A stretch of DNA of 64,000 bases from DTYU01 sp040756575 (GCA_040756575.1 JBFLYP010000003.1:62001-126000), one strand, 5' to 3'. Shown: positions 51,421 through 59,807, counted from the stretch's first letter. A program made the numbers and translations. The notes: generated from the sequence alone by a model not told the origin.

Positions 51421-52977
51421 TTATTCCCATTCGATCGTGGCCGGAGGCTTGGAGGTGATATCGTAGACCACCCGGTTAACTTCCGGTACCTCACGCACTA
51501 TCCTGGCGGCTATCGTCTCAAGCAGGTCGTACGGTAAACGCGCCCAGTCTGCGGTCATCCCGTCCTGGCTCTCTACCGCCCGCACAATAATAGTATGAGC
51601 GTAAGTGCGTGAATCTCCCATTACACCGACGCTGCGGATATCCGGAAGAACAGCGAAGTACTGCCAGACCCTGCGGTCAAGCCCCGCCTTTTTGATTTCA
51701 CTAGTTACAATGGCATCTGCCTCCCTTAAGATATCGAGTTTCTCTTGCGTTACCGGTCCTAAGATCCGAACAGCTAATCCCGGTCCCGGAAAAGGCTGCC
51801 GCCACACGATCTCGTCCGGCAGGCCGAGTTCCTTTCCGAGTTCACGGACCTCGTCCTTAAAAAGCCAGCGGAGCGGCTCAACTAACTTAAAATGCATATC
51901 TTCAGGCAGGCCGCCCACGTTGTGGTGGGACTTGATCCGGGCTGCCGTAGCCGTCCCGCTTTCTATAACATCCGGGTAAAGCGTTCCCTGCACGAGAAAC
52001 TCCGCTTTTCCTTGTTTACGCGCCTCTTCTTCGAAAACCCGGATAAATTCCGTGCCGATTATCTTCCGCTTGGCCTCGGGGTCTATAACGCCTTCGAGCT
52101 TTCTTAAAAAGCGCTCCTTTGCGTCCACGTAAATAAGCGGGATGCCGAGGCGAGCAAAAGCCTCCCGAACGGATTCCGGCTCCGCCTTCCGTAAAAACCC
52201 GTGATTCACGAATACACATGTCAGCCTATCTCCGACCGCCCGGTGCACCAGGACCGCCGCCACCGAAGAATCAACGCCGCCGCTGAGCGCGCAGACGGCC
52301 CTTCCGTCACTGATTGCCTGCCGTACTGCAATTACCGCAGCCTCCGAAAAAGAGCCCATCGTCCACCTGCCGCTGCACCCGCAAATATCGTACAGAAAGT
52401 TCTTTAAAATCGTTTTGCCTTCCGGCGTGTGAACGACCTCGGGGTGGAATTGAACACCGTAAAGCCTGCGGGCGTTATCTTCCATCGCGGCAACGGGAGT
52501 CGAATCCGTGCGTGCAGAGACAATAAAACCCGGCGGGACCGTTTCCAGCCGGTCACCGTGGCTCATCCAGCACCAGGTTTCCCGGTTCAACCCCTTAAAA
52601 AGCCCTTCATCGTTTGTTATTTCGACATGTGTCCTCCCGTACTCGCGGTGATTCGCACGGAGCACCTTCCCGCCCAAAAGGTATCCCATCAACTGCATCC
52701 CGTAACATATGCCTAAGACGGGGACCCCCATCTCAAAAACCGCTAATGGCAGCGACGGTGCGTTCGCTTCATAAACGCTCGACGGTCCGCCGGAGAGGAT
52801 AATGCCGCACGGCTTTCGCGCCTGAATCTCTGCGAGCGAGGAAAAATATGGCATTATTTCGCAGTAAACCCGGCACTCCCTGACACGCCGGGCAATGAGT
52901 TGTGTATACTGGCCGCCGAAATCAAGAATGACAATCAGTTCTTCAGTTGGGTACCGCAACTCATTCCCCGCCTTCAT
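51421..52977 (-). CDS. guaA: GMP synthase (glutamine-hydrolysing)
   Basis: GuaA aminates XMP to GMP. The 518 residues have a class-I amidotransferase domain (LIVILDFGGQYTQLIARRVRE, VLGICYGMQLMGYLLGG, VQFHPEVVHTPEG) and then the PP-loop ATPase (VCALSGGVDSSVAAVLVHRAV). The C-terminal dimerisation domain ends RVVYDITSKPPATIEWE. I use the ATG at 52977, which has GAGG nearby and overlaps the hpt end by 17 bases; the frame is open upstream to 53031. The set suggests a purine salvage/GMP unit. Confidence 0.95.
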   Translation of the reverse strand: MKAGNELRYPTEELIVILDFGGQYTQLIARRVRECRVYCEIMPYFSSLAEIQARKPCGIILSGGPSSVYEANAPSLPLAVFEMGVPVLGICYGMQLMGYLLGGKVLRANHREYGRTHVEITNDEGLFKGLNRETWCWMSHGDRLETVPPGFIVSARTDSTPVAAMEDNARRLYGVQFHPEVVHTPEGKTILKNFLYDICGCSGRWTMGSFSEAAVIAVRQAISDGRAVCALSGGVDSSVAAVLVHRAVGDRLTCVFVNHGFLRKAEPESVREAFARLGIPLIYVDAKERFLRKLEGVIDPEAKRKIIGTEFIRVFEEEARKQGKAEFLVQGTLYPDVIESGTATAARIKSHHNVGGLPEDMHFKLVEPLRWLFKDEVRELGKELGLPDEIVWRQPFPGPGLAVRILGPVTQEKLDILREADAIVTSEIKKAGLDRRVWQYFAVLPDIRSVGVMGDSRTYAHTIIVRAVESQDGMTADWARLPYDLLETIAARIVREVPEVNRVVYDITSKPPATIEWE

Positions 52978-53506
52978 AAACCTCGCGGTGCAAAACACAG
53001 ATGTCCGGTAGGTTCCTGTATCGCCCGGCATAATCTAAGCCGTACCCCACCACAAACTCATCCGGTATGGAGAAACCTAAATAGTCTATCTGAACTTCCA
53101 CTCTTCTTCTGGAGGGTTTGTCCAAAAGTGCGCAAACTCTAAACCCCGCAGGCTTCTGGGAACGTAAATGCTCCGTAATATGTTTCAAGGTTAACCCGGT
53201 ATCAACAATGTCTTCTACCAGCAAAACTTCCCGCCCGTTAACGCTCCTGTCCAAATCCTTAAGCACTCGCACCACTCCTGTGGAAGTACTCGAGGAACTA
53301 TAACTTGATACGGCTATGAAATCCAGTTCCACAGGGACATTCAGCACACGCAAAAGGTCGGCTAAAAAAACCACCGACCCTTTTAGCACCCCGACAGCAA
53401 GCAATTCCTTCCCCCGGTAATCCGAAGAGATCTCTTCCCCCAAAGCCTTGACCCGTTCATGGATTTCCTGGCGTGTCAGAAGAACCCGTTCGACGTCTGG
53501 ATGCAC
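52961..53506 (-). CDS. hpt: Hypoxanthine phosphoribosyltransferase
   Basis: Hpt salvages hypoxanthine and guanine with PRPP. The 181 residues have LTRQEIHERVKALGEEISSDYRGKELLAVGVLKGSVVFLADLLR, VSSYSSSSTSTGVVRVLKDLD (flexible loop), and the PRPP motif VLLVEDIVDTGLTLKHI. FVVGYGLDYAGRYRNLPDICVL follows. The GTG at 53506 has AGGGGGT upstream and gives the normal length; an ATG at 53530 is less likely. A strong promoter lies about 120 bases upstream. Confidence 0.94.
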   Translation of the reverse strand: MHPDVERVLLTRQEIHERVKALGEEISSDYRGKELLAVGVLKGSVVFLADLLRVLNVPVELDFIAVSSYSSSSTSTGVVRVLKDLDRSVNGREVLLVEDIVDTGLTLKHITEHLRSQKPAGFRVCALLDKPSRRRVEVQIDYLGFSIPDEFVVGYGLDYAGRYRNLPDICVLHREVYEGGE

Positions 53507-53623
53507 AAGTCTACCCCCTGGAATTAGCATACTCCTCGCGCGAACCGAACAATAATCCCTTCCTTGCTGCTAAGCTGCGATAAATTTACCTCTAAGCTTA
53601 GAAAAACTCCCGAAAGCTGCGTT

Positions 53624-53652
53624 ATTCTACCAGGGAAAAGAGAGATTGTCAA
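53624..53652 (-). promoter_or_regulatory. Sigma-A promoter of hpt-guaA
   Basis: On the minus strand a perfect TTGACA (53647-53652) and TAGAAT (53624-53629) are spaced by exactly 17 bases. They lie about 120 bases before the hpt start. Confidence 0.85.
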
Positions 53653-53865
53653 CCTCATCGCCCCACAGGTATTATTGCCCTAACAGGCAGACGGGTAAAA
53701 ATAACCTTTCGCCGCTTACAGACACAAACCCTTCTTTAAAAAAACAAATACTTAAAAACCGTCGTTATTAGGTAACAAAAAAGATCAGTGTCCAACGTAA
53801 TTCAACATCTTTTAAAAAATCCAGGATTTTTCCGTTGAAAGGTATAGACGAATTCTAAGGTATTA

Positions 53866-53894
53866 TTGAGAAATATTGGTTAATATGATATATT
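53866..53894 (+). promoter_or_regulatory. Sigma-A promoter of the sensor kinase
   Basis: TTGAGA (53866-53871) and TATATT (53889-53894) are spaced by 17 bases and lie about 125 bases before the kinase start. A 17-base perfect palindrome lies 34 bases upstream of the -35. Confidence 0.6.
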
Positions 53895-53941
53895 AATTTA
53901 TTAATCCAACGCTGATTAAATTAGACAAGCGAAAGATAACG

Positions 53942-54052
53942 ATGGGGCAATCGGCCACAGTACATACGGTTAAGGATAGCATCCGCGGCTCCGGAGGCAT
54001 GATAAAAGGAGGCGTAGCTATTGCCGTTACAGCAGATACGCTTTCGGGATAG
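53942..54052 (+). CDS. Possible 36-residue leader peptide overlapping the kinase start
   Basis: An ATG at 53942 opens 36 codons ending at a TAG inside the kinase's first codons. It contains DSIRGSGG, and the kinase has the similar RDSIRGR, because the 16-base sequence GGATAGCATCCGCGGC is present in both (53974-53989 and 54047-54062). No good SD precedes it. It may be a leader peptide or simply a remnant of a duplicated gene start. Confidence 0.25.
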   Translation: MGQSATVHTVKDSIRGSGGMIKGGVAIAVTADTLSG

Positions 54053-56495
54053 CATCCGCGGCAGGTTGATCATTCCCGTTGCGGCCGTCTTACTGCTGGC
54101 CGCCCTCAGCACAATGCTGTGGAACATCCGTAATGATGTCCAGCAAGGGCGGGATATGTTAGCCAGCACCTTGAGTATTTTGGCCGATACGTTCGAGTCC
54201 AACATTAACCACGTTTTAGCAGAGTGCCGGAGAGAGATCTCTTACCAGGCCAGTCGCCCATCCCTCCTCCACGAGTTAAAGGCTTCCTGCGAACCAGGCC
54301 CCGCTGGCGCGGCTGCCCGCAAAAACGCAAAAGAATCCCTTGACCGGGTTTGCCGCCAGGACGGATTTTATGAGGAAATGCTTTTTGCCAACCTCGCAGG
54401 CGAGGTAATTGTCCGGACCGGCACCGAGACGCGCGGCGGGGTCTACACCTTCAAGCCCCCTGATGATGCGGCTAATCCCCCTTTCTTTCGCAACGCCTAC
54501 TTATCCCCGTATACCGGAAATCCCGTCTTCGAATACATCTCCCCGGTTCATGACCCGGCGGGGGGCTTGCACTTAGGCTGGCTTATCTTACGTGTCAACG
54601 TCGAAAAGGCATTCGAACCGTCCATACCCCGTCAGGCAAAATTAGGGAAAACCGCCGAGGTCATGCTGGTACGGAAAGACGGCGTAGTAATTAACGAACT
54701 CCATAATAAGGCTGGTACCGCCCTGCGCTTTAAGCCCCGGACACCGGAAGTACAGGCAGCAATCCAAGGCCGCGAAGGCGTGATGGAAACCGAAGACTAT
54801 ACCGGTGCCGACGTTGTCGCCGCCGTCCGCCATCTTCCTGAAACGGGCTGGGGGTTGGTGGTCAAACAGGCACGCGCAGAATTCTTGGCGCCCGTAATTC
54901 GTCAGGCTTTGACCCAGGGGTTGACCGATGCCCTAACCCTTGCCGTCATCCTTATGATTATCATTTTCGTTATCCGCCGGGTAACTGCGCCGCTCGCCAC
55001 CTTAACCGCCTCCGCCCAGCAACTCGCCGCCGGCGATCTTTCCCAGCGCATCCCTGAAATCCCCGGCGGGGAGCCGGGAGTACTCGCCCGGAGCTTCAAT
55101 GAGATGGCGGCCGCACTGGAAGAACGTTTTAACGCCAGGGCACGGAGGAACAACGTTCTTGAAGCCATGGTTAAAAACATCCATCCGCAATCACTGCTAA
55201 AGACCACCCTGGCGGCGATTTGCGCAAACTTCAGCTTCGAGGTCGCCGCCTTTTACCGGTACTCCCCGGAAAGTGAGCGCCTCACGTTATACTCCTGCCA
55301 CGGACTCAGCCCATCAACCTCAATAAACGAAAGTTACCGGATGGGCGAAGGACTTCCCGGTGCCTGTGCCCAAAGCGGTAAAGCCCACATCCTAACCGAA
55401 ATACCTACCGACACCCGTTATATTATCAGCGGGTTTCCCGGGGAAATCTTCCCCCGATGCGTTATTCACCTTCCTGTAACCTTCCAGGATAAGCTCATAG
55501 GGGTGTTAGCCTTCGCAGGACTTGCGCCTCTTCCCCAGGATAAAGTGAGGCAACTCGAAACCTTGGCCACCTTCTTCGGCATCGCCTTTGAAAACGCTTT
55601 TACCTATGCTCGGGTTCAGGAACTTTCCGAAAACCTCGATACCCTGAACGAAGAGCTCATCGCACAAAACGAAGAACTCCAGGTGCAGACCGAAGAACTG
55701 CGGGCTCAGTCAGAGGAGCTGCAGATGCTCACTCAGGAGTTGTCTGACCGGACCTTGGAACTCGAACAGAAAAACCAGGCGCTGCAGGACGCCACACAGG
55801 CAAAATCCGAGTTCCTGGCCAAGATGTCCCATGAACTCCGGACGCCTCTTAACGCCGTAATCGGCTTCACCGATCTCCTGCTGAGCGGGGTGGTCGGGAG
55901 TTTGAATACCCGCCAGGAGGAATACCTGACCGATATCCACCGGAGCAGCCACCACCTCCTGACACTGATCAACGAAATCCTCGATCTTTCGAAGATAGAA
56001 GCCGGTAAGATCACTATGAAAATAGAGAAAATTGACCCCTCCGTCCCCCTGGTCGAAGCACTTGTCTTTATCAACCCGGAAGCGGCGAAAAAAGGCGTTA
56101 TCATCGAGAACAACATCCCTCAAGAAAAATACAGTGTTTACGCCGATCCCTACCGCCTCGAGCAGGTTTTCACCAACCTGCTCTCCAACGCGGTGAAGTT
56201 CACCCCGGAAGGAAAAGTTACGGTATCTGCTGAGCCGAAAGAGGCCTTCTTAGAAGTAACCGTGGCCGATACGGGCATCGGCATCCCGGCGGAGCACCTT
56301 CCCTACATCTTCGAAGAATTCCGTCAGGTAAACGACTCTGCTACCCGGCGGTACGGCGGTACAGGACTTGGTCTGGCTATCGCAAAGCGTATTGTGGAGC
56401 TTCATGGCGGAACAATCCGCGCAGAAAGCGTCCCCGGCAAAGGGTCGGCGTTTACCTTTACCCTGCCAATGGGAGAAAAAACTCTGCCTTTATAA
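54021..56495 (+). CDS. Membrane sensor histidine kinase (Cache-HAMP-GAF-HisKA-HATPase)
   Basis: The 824-residue protein starts at TTG, with AAAGGAGG eight bases upstream. Domains in order are: TM1 (about residues 15-35), an extracytoplasmic Cache-like sensor (to about 290) with FEYISPVHDPAGGLHLGWL, TM2 (LTLAVILMIIIFVI), HAMP (RRVTAPLATLTASAQQLAAGDLSQRI), and GAF (about 385-535). Next are a coiled coil of repeated EELxxQ heptads (to 595), HisKA with MSHELRTPLNAVIGF, the N box LEQVFTNLLSNAVKFT and DTGIGIP/GTGLGLAIAKRIVELHGG. All kinase boxes are intact. The signal is unknown. The response regulator follows after 21 bases. Confidence 0.93.
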   Translation: MPLQQIRFRDSIRGRLIIPVAAVLLLAALSTMLWNIRNDVQQGRDMLASTLSILADTFESNINHVLAECRREISYQASRPSLLHELKASCEPGPAGAAARKNAKESLDRVCRQDGFYEEMLFANLAGEVIVRTGTETRGGVYTFKPPDDAANPPFFRNAYLSPYTGNPVFEYISPVHDPAGGLHLGWLILRVNVEKAFEPSIPRQAKLGKTAEVMLVRKDGVVINELHNKAGTALRFKPRTPEVQAAIQGREGVMETEDYTGADVVAAVRHLPETGWGLVVKQARAEFLAPVIRQALTQGLTDALTLAVILMIIIFVIRRVTAPLATLTASAQQLAAGDLSQRIPEIPGGEPGVLARSFNEMAAALEERFNARARRNNVLEAMVKNIHPQSLLKTTLAAICANFSFEVAAFYRYSPESERLTLYSCHGLSPSTSINESYRMGEGLPGACAQSGKAHILTEIPTDTRYIISGFPGEIFPRCVIHLPVTFQDKLIGVLAFAGLAPLPQDKVRQLETLATFFGIAFENAFTYARVQELSENLDTLNEELIAQNEELQVQTEELRAQSEELQMLTQELSDRTLELEQKNQALQDATQAKSEFLAKMSHELRTPLNAVIGFTDLLLSGVVGSLNTRQEEYLTDIHRSSHHLLTLINEILDLSKIEAGKITMKIEKIDPSVPLVEALVFINPEAAKKGVIIENNIPQEKYSVYADPYRLEQVFTNLLSNAVKFTPEGKVTVSAEPKEAFLEVTVADTGIGIPAEHLPYIFEEFRQVNDSATRRYGGTGLGLAIAKRIVELHGGTIRAESVPGKGSAFTFTLPMGEKTLPL

Positions 56496-56516
56496 AAAAG
56501 TATCGGGGGGACAGGA

Positions 56517-56912
56517 ATGAAAACGGTTCTTATTATCGAAGATAACCCGATCAACGCCAAACTTATCCGTGACACATTACAGCTTCATGGCTACGCCACC
56601 TGGGAAGCACCGACCGCCCGGGACGGGATCGCCCTCGCGAAGGAGAAAAAGCCCGGCCTCATCATAATGGATATCGGGCTCCCGGGAATGGACGGCCTAA
56701 CCGCTACCCGGATACTGAAAACCGATCCGGTAACGGCGCACATTCCTGTTATTGCTGTTACCGCTTACGCCATGAAGGGGGATGAGGAGAAATGCCTGGC
56801 CGCCGGTTGCAACGCGTATGTCCCCAAACCGATAAACATCAACAGCCTATTAAACGAGGTCAAACTACTCCTCGAGCATGAACGCCCTCCTTATAATCTG
56901 CCGGTGGTATGA
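56517..56912 (+). CDS. Single-domain response regulator (CheY/DivK-like)
   Basis: A 131-residue receiver with no output domain. It has LIIEDNPINAKLIRDTLQLHGY, the phosphoacceptor Asp52 in LIIMDIGLPGMDGLTATRIL, VIAVTAYAMKGDEEKCLAAGC and KPININSLLNEV. The NPxNxKL start is typical of DivK-like receivers in phosphorelays. It is surely the partner of the upstream kinase. Its last 53 bases overlap the opposing gene, so the two messages are complementary there. GGGGG lies before the ATG. Confidence 0.93.
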   Translation: MKTVLIIEDNPINAKLIRDTLQLHGYATWEAPTARDGIALAKEKKPGLIIMDIGLPGMDGLTATRILKTDPVTAHIPVIAVTAYAMKGDEEKCLAAGCNAYVPKPININSLLNEVKLLLEHERPPYNLPVV

Positions 56913-57549
56913 GCAGGCAAAGACTGCTGACTTCTCCAAGCGTGCCCTCAACCCAGAAACGCCCGCCGCAGATTTTACTCAGCTCGCGCGCCAATAATAA
57001 AACCCGTCCGTTCTGTGGGCTGTTGTTTCTTGAACCTAAATACCACCGTGCGTGCGCCTGCCACCCGGAAAAAGAAGTGTGCCAAACGGTAAATAGAATG
57101 CCATTATCCAACGGGGAACACGACAAACCTGCTTTTCCCCTTTCCGGAGTCCTTTCAACCGCAAAAAGCAGGAGGCCTGTCAACGTTTCGCCCAGCAACA
57201 TATCTTCAACCACGATCGACTCTGTATCGGGGGAAACCTCCTCCACCAGTTCCACACCCATGGACCTGGCCTTTTCCTTAACCCTTTCGCTGCAGTTCGA
57301 CACCAACTCTGCAACGGTAACTTTTGTTGCGCACTCGAAGCAAACTCGCACGTACCTTTCGACGGTGATTTCTAAAAGACGGTCAAGTTTTGAGCCTGCC
57401 TCACGGATATAGTGAAGATACTCTTTGACATCTTCGGGATAATCTTTAGAATGCTTCAATAGTAAGAGTTCAGAAAAACCGATTATGCTTGTTAAGAGTG
57501 TCCGCATATTATGGCTTAAAGCGGCAAGAATATCTTTTTGTTCTTCCAT
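56860..57549 (-). CDS. Degenerate histidine-kinase-like protein (HisKA kept, ATPase domain eroded)
   Basis: About 229 residues. The dimerisation/phosphoacceptor helix is clear: ILAALSHNMRTLLTSIIGFSELLL. The C-terminal half keeps the fold's ending (LLLARELSKICGGRFWVEGTLGEVSSLCLLIP) but lacks the ATP boxes. The N-box Asn is missing in LGETLTGLLLFAVERT, the G1 'DTG' reads HTS, and the G2 glycines are absent. It is probably a phosphotransferase, Spo0B-like in layout, or a kinase modulator. AGGAG lies 11 bases before the ATG at 57549; starts at 57609 and 57642 are also open. It is convergent with the response regulator. Confidence 0.7.
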   Translation of the reverse strand: MEEQKDILAALSHNMRTLLTSIIGFSELLLLKHSKDYPEDVKEYLHYIREAGSKLDRLLEITVERYVRVCFECATKVTVAELVSNCSERVKEKARSMGVELVEEVSPDTESIVVEDMLLGETLTGLLLFAVERTPERGKAGLSCSPLDNGILFTVWHTSFSGWQAHARWYLGSRNNSPQNGRVLLLARELSKICGGRFWVEGTLGEVSSLCLLIPPADYKEGVHARGVV

Positions 57550-57839
57550 GCCGGCATAATCTCCTAACGAATGCAACGGTACACCCGAACCCGGGGCAGG
57601 CTTAAGCACATTGTGTTGTCCTTTTTTAAGCTGTGAAACCACTTAACTGCTACCCTCCCTTTGTCAACACACTTTATTGAGACTACCATATATGAAGCTA
57701 ATTTGTCAATATACCCAGAAGAGCCATTATTTGTGCTATTTTAGAGGATTTTGTCACTAAGCGACTTTTTATTTTCTGAACAATATTTCCACTAAAGGCA
57801 TATATTGTCATGTATAGAAGTTTAAGGAGGGATTCTCTT

Positions 57840-58064
57840 ATGGACATAAAGATCTCCCCAAAACATGAAAAAGCCAAAACCCAGTTGGGCGGGCTGGGTT
57901 ACCCGTGTCCCGAGTTAAGATTGGCAACTGCCTATATACCGCCCCAGCTATACGGCAGGCAGTTTCCTCTGGAGGAAGCTTTAGACAAGGGTACCCTCTG
58001 GCCGGAACTGTATCGTCCGTACACTTGTCCGGAAGACCCGCATTATTATGCACAAAGTCGATAG
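57840..58064 (+). CDS. cotJA: Spore coat-associated protein CotJA
   Basis: A 74-residue protein with ELRLATAYIPPQLYGRQFPLEEALDKGTLWPELYRPY, the CotJA hallmark. CotJA is a mother-cell-made coat component that acts with CotJC. AAGGAGG lies nine bases before the ATG at 57840. It begins the cotJABC operon. The AT-rich DNA upstream contains CATATATT, which resembles a sigma-E -10, but without a well-spaced -35. Confidence 0.93.
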   Translation: MDIKISPKHEKAKTQLGGLGYPCPELRLATAYIPPQLYGRQFPLEEALDKGTLWPELYRPYTCPEDPHYYAQSR

Positions 58065-58081
58065 TTAAGGAGGCGGTCGGT

Positions 58082-58351
58082 ATGGACGAAAAATACGAAT
58101 TGTTGAAAAGAATTCAGGCGGTTGAGTTCGCCGCAATAGAGTTAACGCTGTTTTTAGACACCCACCCCGACGATCAGGCGGCTTTAAGAGACTATAACCG
58201 TGTAGCACAGGAATTAATGGAGCTCAAGAAGGAGTATGCCGCAAAGTACGGGCCTCTCATGGCTTATGGTCACGACTCAAGTGAGGATTACTGGAAGTGG
58301 GTAGAAGAGCCCTGGCCGTGGGAAATCAAGTATGAAAGGGGGCAGGTATGA
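58082..58351 (+). CDS. cotJB: Spore coat protein CotJB
   Basis: The 89 residues have KYELLKRIQAVEFAAIELTLFLDTHPDDQAALRDYNRVAQELMELKKEYAAKYGPL and the aromatic end WKWVEEPWPWEIKYERGQV, both typical of CotJB. The ATG at 58082 has AAGGAGG upstream. Its TGA stop is followed directly by the cotJC ATG, so translation is coupled. Confidence 0.93.
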   Translation: MDEKYELLKRIQAVEFAAIELTLFLDTHPDDQAALRDYNRVAQELMELKKEYAAKYGPLMAYGHDSSEDYWKWVEEPWPWEIKYERGQV

Positions 58352-58924
58352 ATGTGGATTTATGAGAAAAAGCTCGAATATCCGGTGCGGGTTTACTCCC
58401 GGGACCTGAGGATGGCCAAATTCCTGACCGCCCAATATGGCGGACCGGATTCGGAACTCTCGGCCTCCATACGCTATCTGAACCAGCGTTACACGATGCC
58501 TACCCCCCGGACAAAGGGTTTGTTAACCGATATCGGCACCGAAGAAATGGCTCACTGGGAAATAGTCGGAACCATGATTTACAGGCTTATTCAAGGGGCA
58601 ACGCCTGATGAGTTGGAGCGGGCGGGCCTTGGCAGTCATTATGCCCTTCACGACAAAGCACTTTTTCCGGCAGATGCTAACGGCGTACCCTGGACTGCCG
58701 CCTACATCCAGGCCCACGCCGACCCCGTAGCCGACCTGCATGAAGACCTGGCCGCGGAACAGAAGGCCCGGGCCACCTATGAGCACCTCATCTGCCTAAC
58801 CGACGACCCTGGAATAAAAGACACGCTGCGCTGGCTCCGCGAGCGAGAGGTCATTCATTTCCAGCGATTTGGTGAGGCGCTTGACCACGTTCAGGGCTAT
58901 TTAAGTTCAAAGAAGGTTTTTTAA
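58352..58924 (+). CDS. cotJC: Spore coat protein CotJC, manganese catalase family
   Basis: A 190-residue ferritin-like protein of the Mn-catalase family. The start, MWIYEKKLEYPVRVYSRDLRMAKFLTAQYGGPDSELSASIRYLNQRYTMP, is characteristic. Metal-ligand-type residues are seen in DIGTEEMAHWEIVGTMIY, EDLAAEQKARATYEHL and LREREVIHFQRFGEAL. It is part of the inner spore coat and probably gives peroxide protection. Confidence 0.95.
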   Translation: MWIYEKKLEYPVRVYSRDLRMAKFLTAQYGGPDSELSASIRYLNQRYTMPTPRTKGLLTDIGTEEMAHWEIVGTMIYRLIQGATPDELERAGLGSHYALHDKALFPADANGVPWTAAYIQAHADPVADLHEDLAAEQKARATYEHLICLTDDPGIKDTLRWLREREVIHFQRFGEALDHVQGYLSSKKVF

Positions 58925-59069
58925 ATCTTTATCCAAGCAGTACTCCCTCAATGACCGCTAATGTCGAACGGCGGCCATAGATTTTTCTTTATTTTTCCAA
59001 ACGACTTCTTGCGACAAAAGAACAGGAATTAACCCAAAGGATATTGCTGGCAACCGGCGAAAACAAGAT

Positions 59070-59666
59070 ATGCCATCATTTACAGGGGGCAATCTCCAGT
59101 TGCTCGACAAAAAACCTCGTCAGAGTAATAAACTGAACGAACCTGTCAAATCCTTTTTACCCAAAGATTTTCTTGATACGACACCTTCTTACGGGGCCGT
59201 ACCGCGCCTGAACGGCTACACTTTAAATGCTGTCTTCCGGGCTGCCGGCAACCAGTACGCCATCTCTCCGGCGTTACTCAAAGCTATTGGAAAAGCCCTG
59301 TCAGGGCTTAAGGCCGACGCCGTTTCCTCGGAGGGGAATTTAGGGTTAATGCAACTCACTCCTGCCGTCGCAAGAATGCTAAGGATTCGCGATCCTTTCG
59401 ACCCGGTAGAGAGTATTTTCGGTGGGGCGCAGTACCTGAGACAACTCCTTAACCGCACTCGAGGAGACCTCCGCCGTGCACTTGCAGCCTACTTGCACGG
59501 CGGAGAGTCCAACGTCTCTGCAGAAGTTCCTCTTCCGCGAGAAACACAGAGTTTTATCGAATTAGTATACGCTTTGACGGCGGCTTACGCCGGTTATAAG
59601 GAACAGCAGCAAAAAGGCGAAGTGTTCGCCGAACTCGCCGCTTTGCTCAAAAAGGTTCAGAAGTAA
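59070..59666 (+). CDS. Lytic-transglycosylase-like (SLT) protein lacking the catalytic glutamate
   Basis: The 198 residues fit the soluble lytic transglycosylase fold from about residue 60: ISPALLKAIGKALSGLKADAVSSEGNLGLMQLTPAVARMLRIRDPFDPVESIFGGAQYLRQLL. In active enzymes the first helix reads K-V-E-S-G-F; here it reads K-A-L-S-G-L, so the catalytic Glu is Leu. The AYNxG motif is AYLHGG. The DNA (AAAGCCCTGTCAGGG) leaves no doubt about the reading. There is no signal peptide. It is probably a non-catalytic glycan-binding or structural protein. No SD is clear at the ATG. Confidence 0.78.
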   Translation: MPSFTGGNLQLLDKKPRQSNKLNEPVKSFLPKDFLDTTPSYGAVPRLNGYTLNAVFRAAGNQYAISPALLKAIGKALSGLKADAVSSEGNLGLMQLTPAVARMLRIRDPFDPVESIFGGAQYLRQLLNRTRGDLRRALAAYLHGGESNVSAEVPLPRETQSFIELVYALTAAYAGYKEQQQKGEVFAELAALLKKVQK

Positions 59667-59779
59667 CTCTTTATTCCCGTATGGCAGTCCGCACAACCTG
59701 TCGACTCGGACCTTGATAACCTTCTTAATGGTATCAACTTTCGGGGAAAAGTCTTCGAAGATTCGTGTTTAAATTCAAT

Positions 59780-59807
59780 GGCGGGCCGTATCCGGAACCG
59801 GCCCGCC
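59780..59807. terminator. Bidirectional hairpin between SLT-like gene and SIMPL gene
   Basis: GGCGGGCCG and CGGCCCGCC pair around a 10-base loop between two convergent genes. T-runs are weak on both sides (TGTTTAGCC on plus, ATTGAATTT on minus). Confidence 0.55.

Larger units (their letters stand above)
53507..54020. other. Divergent intergenic region hpt / sensor kinase
   Basis: This 514-base, A+T-rich stretch separates divergent transcription units. It contains a sigma-A promoter for hpt-guaA on the minus strand and one for the kinase on the plus strand. There is a perfect AAAAATCC-A-GGATTTTT palindrome (53815-53831). Just before the kinase lies a 36-codon open frame. I looked for riboswitch motifs (purine, c-di-GMP) and saw none. 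Confidence 0.7.

Noticed and set aside
53690..54020. Possible purine or c-di-GMP riboswitch before hpt or the kinase
   Set aside because: None of the conserved loops of these riboswitches could be found on either strand.
57781..57806. Possible sigma-E promoter for cotJA (CAATATT and CATATATT)
   Set aside because: The hexamer-like boxes are good but only 11 bases apart, too short; left as a note in cotJA.
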